NCBI GenBank assembly: GCA_033850885.1
Contig: JAWWPG010000037.1
Location: forward strand, 158,607 to 222,606
Direction: 5' to 3'
From: JAWWPG01 sp033850885
GTDB taxonomy: Bacteria > Actinomycetota > Actinomycetes > Propionibacteriales > Nocardioidaceae
DNA: 64,000 bases
Shown: positions 60,250 to 64,000 of the stretch, in pieces
Position numbering within the stretch: the first letter of the stretch is position 1
Layout: each line of letters starts with the position of its first letter
Translations under genes and position numbers: made by a program
Notes under the pieces: model-generated
Databases searched by the model: none
What the model was told of the DNA's origin: nothing
The model's input: only the letters and a program-made list of their open reading frames with translations

Positions 60250-61119
60250 GTGACGAAGCTTCGGCTCTCCGGTCTTCCAGGGCGGCGGCGACCGAGGTTG
60301 CGGCGGGAGCGCCGACAAGCACGCCCGCAGGTCGTTGCACACCGCGGCTCGAGCGACAGCCTTGCCGAGCACACGCTTGCCGCGTACAAGCGGGCGCTGC
60401 AGGACGGGGCAGAGGCGCTGGAGTGCGACGTACGCCTGACCGCGGACGGCCATCTCGTGTGCGTGCACGACAGAAGGATCGACCGCACGAGCAATGGTCA
60501 AGGGGCCGTGTCGGCCCTCGAGCTCGCCCAGCTCGACTCGCTCGACTGGGCGTCGTGGAAGCAGCCTTGGCAGGAGCTCGACGACGAGGCGCCGGAGGTT
60601 GACACCGACCACCGCCGGATCCTCACACTCGAGGGCCTGCTCGACGTCGTGTTCGACTGGGGCCGGCCCGTTGACGTCGCCATCGAGACGAAGCACCCGA
60701 CCCGGTACGCGGGTCTCGTCGAGCGGCGCCTGGTCGAGACGCTGGACCGGTACGGGTGGGCCCGCCCACGACGCGGGACAGCCTCGCCGGCCCGGGTGAT
60801 GAGCTTCTCCTGGATGAGCCTGCGCCGATGCCTGGAGATGGCCCCCGGCCTCGAGATGGTGTATCTGATGGAGCGGGTGCCGCTGCGGTTCCGCGACGGC
60901 ACGCTGCCGCTCGGGGCGAGTGCCGCCGGCCCCTCGATCGACATCGTGCTCGCCCACCCCGAGTACGTCGACAAGGTGCACGCCGCTGGGAACGACGTGC
61001 ATGTCTGGACCGTGAACAACCCGGTGGACATCGAGCTGTGCGCTGCGCTCGGGGTGGAGGCCATCATCTCCGACAAGCCGGGGGACGCCTTGCGTCAGCT
61101 GCAGGCCCGCCGGAGCTGA
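60250..61119 (+). CDS. glycerophosphodiester phosphodiesterase (second copy)
   Basis: A 289-residue GDPD. Motifs: VVAHRGSSDSLAEHTLAAYK, GAEALECDVRLTADGHLVCV with HDRRIDRTSNG, VAIETKHPTRY and the terminal VHVWTVNNPVD with GVEAIISDKPG. The N-terminus is basic (RRRPRLRRERRQARPQ) without a signal sequence. Normal length and a complete active site, unlike the shorter copy at 11734. It releases glycerol-3-phosphate from lipid head-group diesters. Confidence 0.92.
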   Translation: MTKLRLSGLPGRRRPRLRRERRQARPQVVAHRGSSDSLAEHTLAAYKRALQDGAEALECDVRLTADGHLVCVHDRRIDRTSNGQGAVSALELAQLDSLDWASWKQPWQELDDEAPEVDTDHRRILTLEGLLDVVFDWGRPVDVAIETKHPTRYAGLVERRLVETLDRYGWARPRRGTASPARVMSFSWMSLRRCLEMAPGLEMVYLMERVPLRFRDGTLPLGASAAGPSIDIVLAHPEYVDKVHAAGNDVHVWTVNNPVDIELCAALGVEAIISDKPGDALRQLQARRS

Positions 61120-61198
61120 GGTCTTGTTGCCGATTGAAATCTCAAACTCAAGAAGCCGGAGGCTTGATTGTCGGTCGCCTGCCCACGACAGTAGGGGG

Positions 61199-61630
61199 GT
61201 GAGGCTTCGGGAGGGGCGGAGTGCCGCTGACGTCGGACCCGTTTCTCGGACGTCCTGGGCGCTCCCGTTCGCCCCGGCGACCGTACGCAACGCGCGGACC
61301 CTGGTGACGGTGGCCCTGCGTCGCCACGGAGTTGCGCAGCAGGTGGTCGATGATGCCCGGATCGTCGTCAGCGAGCTGCTCGGCAATGCCCTTCGCCACG
61401 CCAGGCCGATCCCGAACGAGGGTCTCGTGATGTCACTCGAGGTGGGGGACGACGCCGTGCGGGTCGCGGTCGCCGACGGCGGTTCCGCGACCGTGCCCGC
61501 ACTCCTGCACGCCCCGGATCTGGCGTCGAGCGGGCGTGGCCTGCGGATCGTCCGAACCCTCACTCGCGAATGGGGAGTTCGAGAGGACGACCGGGGCAAC
61601 ACCGTCTTCGCTGTGCTTGCTCTCGGCTGA
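61199..61630 (+). CDS. HATPase_c anti-sigma-type ATP-binding protein
   Basis: A 143-residue single-domain GHKL protein of the RsbW-like group: ALPFAPATVRNARTLVTVAL, the N box VVSELLGNALRHARP, the G1 box VRVAVADGG, and SGRGLRIVRTLTREWG. Such proteins bind sigma factors or anti-sigma antagonists. No sigma factor or antagonist gene is adjacent, so the partner is unknown. GTG 61199 follows TAGGGGG. Confidence 0.82.
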   Translation: MRLREGRSAADVGPVSRTSWALPFAPATVRNARTLVTVALRRHGVAQQVVDDARIVVSELLGNALRHARPIPNEGLVMSLEVGDDAVRVAVADGGSATVPALLHAPDLASSGRGLRIVRTLTREWGVREDDRGNTVFAVLALG

Positions 61631-61793
61631 CGGCTCTTTCCTTCTGGTCGGCGCCGCGCTCGAGCAGCTGGCGACGTACGACCCTCGGCGTCACTGTGGT
61701 CGCCGGGGTGGGAGAGACTGCTCTGACGCACCCAGCGTGGACGACGGAGCAGGCTGGCTCGTCGACCGCAACCGGACATGTCAAAGGACCCTG

Positions 61794-62747
61794 ATGGCCA
61801 AGCGACCAAAGCCACCCAAACGGCAATCCCGTTCGGCGGACGGGGTGGGTCCGCGCCAGCCGTGCCCGTGCGGGTCCGGGAGGCGCTACAAAGCCTGTCA
61901 CGGGGCCGAGGGCGGGGGCACCCGGTTCGTCGCGCGCCCGTTCCAAGGCCTGCCGGGCGAATGCGACTGGGTTGCCCTGCGCGAGTTCGTCCAGGCCGGG
62001 ACGGCACCGCTCACGCTGAAGCCAGGCGCATTCGACGGTGCCGCCGCCGGCACGCGCGTGGTGCTGGCCAGCCTCCTTCCGGCCATCGCTCCGGTCGTCA
62101 AGCGCGACAACGGCGATGTGTGGGTCGCCGCCCAGGTGACACACCAGTCGGGTGACCCGAGCAACGACATGGCGGTCGCGTTGGGCCTCGGGCTAGCCGC
62201 GGATCCCGGCGAGACCGTGACGATGCCACGAGTGGTGGACACCGGCAGTCGCCTTCAGGATGTGGTCGATCCCGGCTCCTCGTTAAGCGTGACCGTTCTC
62301 GACGGATTCGACTTCTGGTTCGAGGGGGTCGAGGACACCGAGGGGTCCCTCGCCGCGACGTTGGAGCAACTCAACGACACCGTCGAGCCGACGAAGCGCC
62401 TGACGTCAGTGGATGCCGCCTACTGGGCATCCTCGGGCACCAAGGAACACCTTCGCTGGGTGCTGCCGCAGGACGAGGAGAAGCTGCTGACGGCCCTCGC
62501 CCGGCTGCACGACTCGGGACACGATCGGCTTCTCGGGGAGTCCAGGCTGGTCGGATCGTTCCGGGCGCACGGGCTGCTGGTGCCGGTGTGGGAGCTTCCG
62601 GTCGGGACCGGCGCCGACGCCTTGGAGGAGCCTGCAGAGGCGTTCAGCCGGCGGCTGGACGACGCCCTGGCGGACTCCAGACCGCTCACGGCCACCGAGA
62701 AGTCGGCGCGGAGCGGACTGGCGAATCGGCAACTGACCGTCCGCTGA
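61794..62747 (+). CDS. DUF5926 protein with SEC-C zinc motif
   Basis: A 317-residue protein. The basic N-terminus (AKRPKPPKRQSRS) is followed by a SEC-C zinc motif (QPCPCGSGRRYKACHG) like that at the end of SecA. The remainder fits the actinobacterial DUF5926 family (DGFDFWFEGVEDTEGSLAAT; AYWASSGTKEHLRWVLPQDE). ATG 61794 has AAAGGA upstream. Function unknown; the zinc motif may bind nucleic acid or ribosomes (inference). Confidence 0.82.
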   Translation: MAKRPKPPKRQSRSADGVGPRQPCPCGSGRRYKACHGAEGGGTRFVARPFQGLPGECDWVALREFVQAGTAPLTLKPGAFDGAAAGTRVVLASLLPAIAPVVKRDNGDVWVAAQVTHQSGDPSNDMAVALGLGLAADPGETVTMPRVVDTGSRLQDVVDPGSSLSVTVLDGFDFWFEGVEDTEGSLAATLEQLNDTVEPTKRLTSVDAAYWASSGTKEHLRWVLPQDEEKLLTALARLHDSGHDRLLGESRLVGSFRAHGLLVPVWELPVGTGADALEEPAEAFSRRLDDALADSRPLTATEKSARSGLANRQLTVR

Positions 62748-62756
62748 TTCGCGAAT

Positions 62757-62808
62757 CCGCAACGAATTCTCCTGCCCAAGGCCGAGTCAACGACTAAATT
62801 CGTTGCGG
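62757..62808. repeat. 12-bp inverted repeat after the DUF5926 gene
   Basis: CCGCAACGAATT (62757-62768) and AATTCGTTGCGG (62797-62808) are exact reverse complements around 28 nt. Ten bases after the DUF5926 stop, in a 268-nt gap before the convergent arginine deiminase gene. The rest of the gap has no supported gene. Confidence 0.7.
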
Positions 62809-63015
62809 CGTGGTGCGGGCGAATTGCTTGTGCGGCCAGAGTGCCTCATATAAAGTTCAACCGAACCCGGTCGTTGCTGTATCCCCCGTCAGTAACGGCC
62901 GGGTCTTCCAATTCCCGGGCTGCTACGCCTGGTGGCGAGGCTTGTTCGGCCTGATCTGCGCGGTCTGCTACACCCTGCGTGGGCACCACGTACGTACGAC
63001 GGTCGGACCAGGAAG

Positions 63016-64000
63016 CTAGCTGGGTCGGGGCAGCGGGTCGCGCCGAACGGGGCACGACATGCAGCGCGGCCCCCCGCGGCCCGAGCCGAGCTCCGAGCCG
63101 GGGATGGCGATGACGTCGATCCCGGCCTCGACGAGCCGCTCGTTGGTCTCGACGTTGCGCTCGTAGGCGACGGCGACGCGGGGTGCGATCGCCAGCGTGT
63201 TGTTGCCGTCGTCCCACTGCTCGCGCTCGGCGGTGACCGGGTCCAGCCCGGTGTCGATCACCCGCATCTTCTCGATGCCCATCGCGTCCGCGGCGGCCTC
63301 CAGGAACGGCCGGGAGGTGGACACCTTCAGCCCGCCGTTGCCGTCCGGCGCCACCGGGTAGGCCCGCAGCGTGTCCCGGATCGCCGGATACATCACCACG
63401 GCGTCCGAGTCGACCATGGTGCACACGGTGTCCAGGTGCATGGAGGCCCGCTGCTGCTGGATCGGCACGGCCAGCACGGTGTGGGCCAGGCCGTCGGCGA
63501 AGGCCGAGCGGGCCAGTGATTCGGCCCCGGCCGGGGTGGTGCGCTCGCCGACGCCGATGGCCAGCACGCCGGGGGCCAGCAGCAGCACGTCGCCGCCCTC
63601 GACGTGTTCCAGGGCCGGTTCGTAGAGGAGCTCGGTGCCCGTGAAACGGGGGTGGAAGCGGTAGATCGCGCCCGTCAGGGTGGTCTCCCTACCGCGGGCC
63701 GGCATCGCCAGGCTTGTCACCGCCGCCTGGTCGCCGATCCAGACCGAACTGTCGCGGGTGAACAGCAGGTTGGGCAGCGGATCGATCACGAAATCATGCG
63801 GATCCATCATCTTGTACACCAAACCGCCCGGGCTTGGCTTCATCTCTTCGTGGGCGAGGCCGGCCATCAGCACGTCCGCCAGCCGGCGCGGGTCCTGGTC
63901 CTCCAGATACCCGGCCACGCTCGCCCGCAGGGTGTCGCCGAGCCGGCGGTCGCCCAGGACACTTTCGGTCAGGACGCTCCGGGCCTCGGGCACCTCGAGC
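63016..64000 (-). CDS. arcA: arginine deiminase, N-terminus beyond the right edge
   Basis: The frame is open from stop 63016-63018 through the window end, leaving about 327 C-terminal residues. Arginine deiminase converts L-arginine to citrulline and ammonia. Guanidine-modifying motifs: NLLFTRDSSVWIGD, HPRFTG, EHVEGGDVLLLAPGVLAIGV, MHLDTVCTMVD (catalytic His/Asp), and the catalytic Cys in RGGPRCMSCPVRRDPL. An internal ATG at 63993 is not the true start. No carbamate kinase or antiporter gene is visible on this side. Confidence 0.93.
   Translation of the reverse strand, partial: LEVPEARSVLTESVLGDRRLGDTLRASVAGYLEDQDPRRLADVLMAGLAHEEMKPSPGGLVYKMMDPHDFVIDPLPNLLFTRDSSVWIGDQAAVTSLAMPARGRETTLTGAIYRFHPRFTGTELLYEPALEHVEGGDVLLLAPGVLAIGVGERTTPAGAESLARSAFADGLAHTVLAVPIQQQRASMHLDTVCTMVDSDAVVMYPAIRDTLRAYPVAPDGNGGLKVSTSRPFLEAAADAMGIEKMRVIDTGLDPVTAEREQWDDGNNTLAIAPRVAVAYERNVETNERLVEAGIDVIAIPGSELGSGRGGPRCMSCPVRRDPLPRPS

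Noticed and set aside
62810..63019. Possible 69-codon gene after the DUF5926 gene
   Set aside because: Cys/Trp-rich with no domain, no ribosome site, and it overlaps the inverted repeat edge and the arcA stop region.

Overview
The window is a stretch of high-GC actinobacterial chromosome lying close to the replication origin. It opens with the 3' end of a DciA/DUF721 gene followed by gyrB, gyrA, a DUF3566 membrane protein, tRNA-Ile(GAT), a 39-residue DLW-39 gene and tRNA-Ala(TGC). It later carries the conserved ppiA-rhomboid-crgA-DUF881-pknB-pbpA-rodA-pstP-fhaB-fhaA block. Frequent GTG starts, 4-nt ATGA/GTGA overlaps, F420-dependent enzymes and apparently leaderless genes all fit Actinomycetota. 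A Propionibacteriales/Nocardioides-like host is a guess from gene content only.

Layout. 0-8.5 kb: replication and topology genes, with a secreted N-acetylmuramoyl-L-alanine amidase placed between dciA and gyrB. 8.6-13.7 kb: Sco1-like copper chaperone, NiCoT nickel/cobalt permease, PAP2 lipid phosphatase/transferase, GDPD and a FUSC-type membrane protein. 13.7-19.6 kb: glycerol/dihydroxyacetone locus (IclR regulator diverging from aquaporin, dhaK, dhaL and a DhaM-HPr-EI fusion that can carry phosphate from PEP to DhaL on one polypeptide). 19.6-27.7 kb: an unusual cluster of three paralogous ATP-grasp ligases, an S51-like serine hydrolase, an M20 dipeptidase and two esterase-fold hydrolases. 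It is arranged as two overlapping divergent operons with a shared, apparently leaderless promoter region, and is the best candidate here for an undescribed system. 27.8-31.5 kb: VOC protein, SURF1, DUF3817, F420-dependent PPOX protein, SIMPL protein and a CwsA-position protein made of ten 11-residue repeats. 31.7-42 kb: the peptidoglycan/Ser-Thr kinase block, with a single kinase gene.

42.2-64 kb: tRNA-Leu(CAG), an F420-dependent LLM oxidoreductase, the Hen1-Pnkp RNA repair pair, a leucine-degradation type operon (acyl-CoA carboxylase beta and alpha subunits, HMG-CoA lyase), EcsC, a large GH63/MGH1-like glucosidase, leucyl/phenylalanyl-tRNA-protein transferase, a lactonase-like MBL protein, an Fpg/Nei glycosylase, a rhodanese, a second GDPD, a HATPase protein, a SEC-C/DUF5926 protein and the 3' part of arginine deiminase running off the right edge.

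Several intergenic spaces hold strong inverted repeats: 28305-28367, 49280-49410, 52362-52429, 58686-58729 with 59121-59164, and 62757-62808. The last-but-one pair is a 22-nt tandem repeat present in opposite orientations on both sides of the rhodanese gene. Enzyme calls rest on motif recognition from the translated sequence. No database search was possible.
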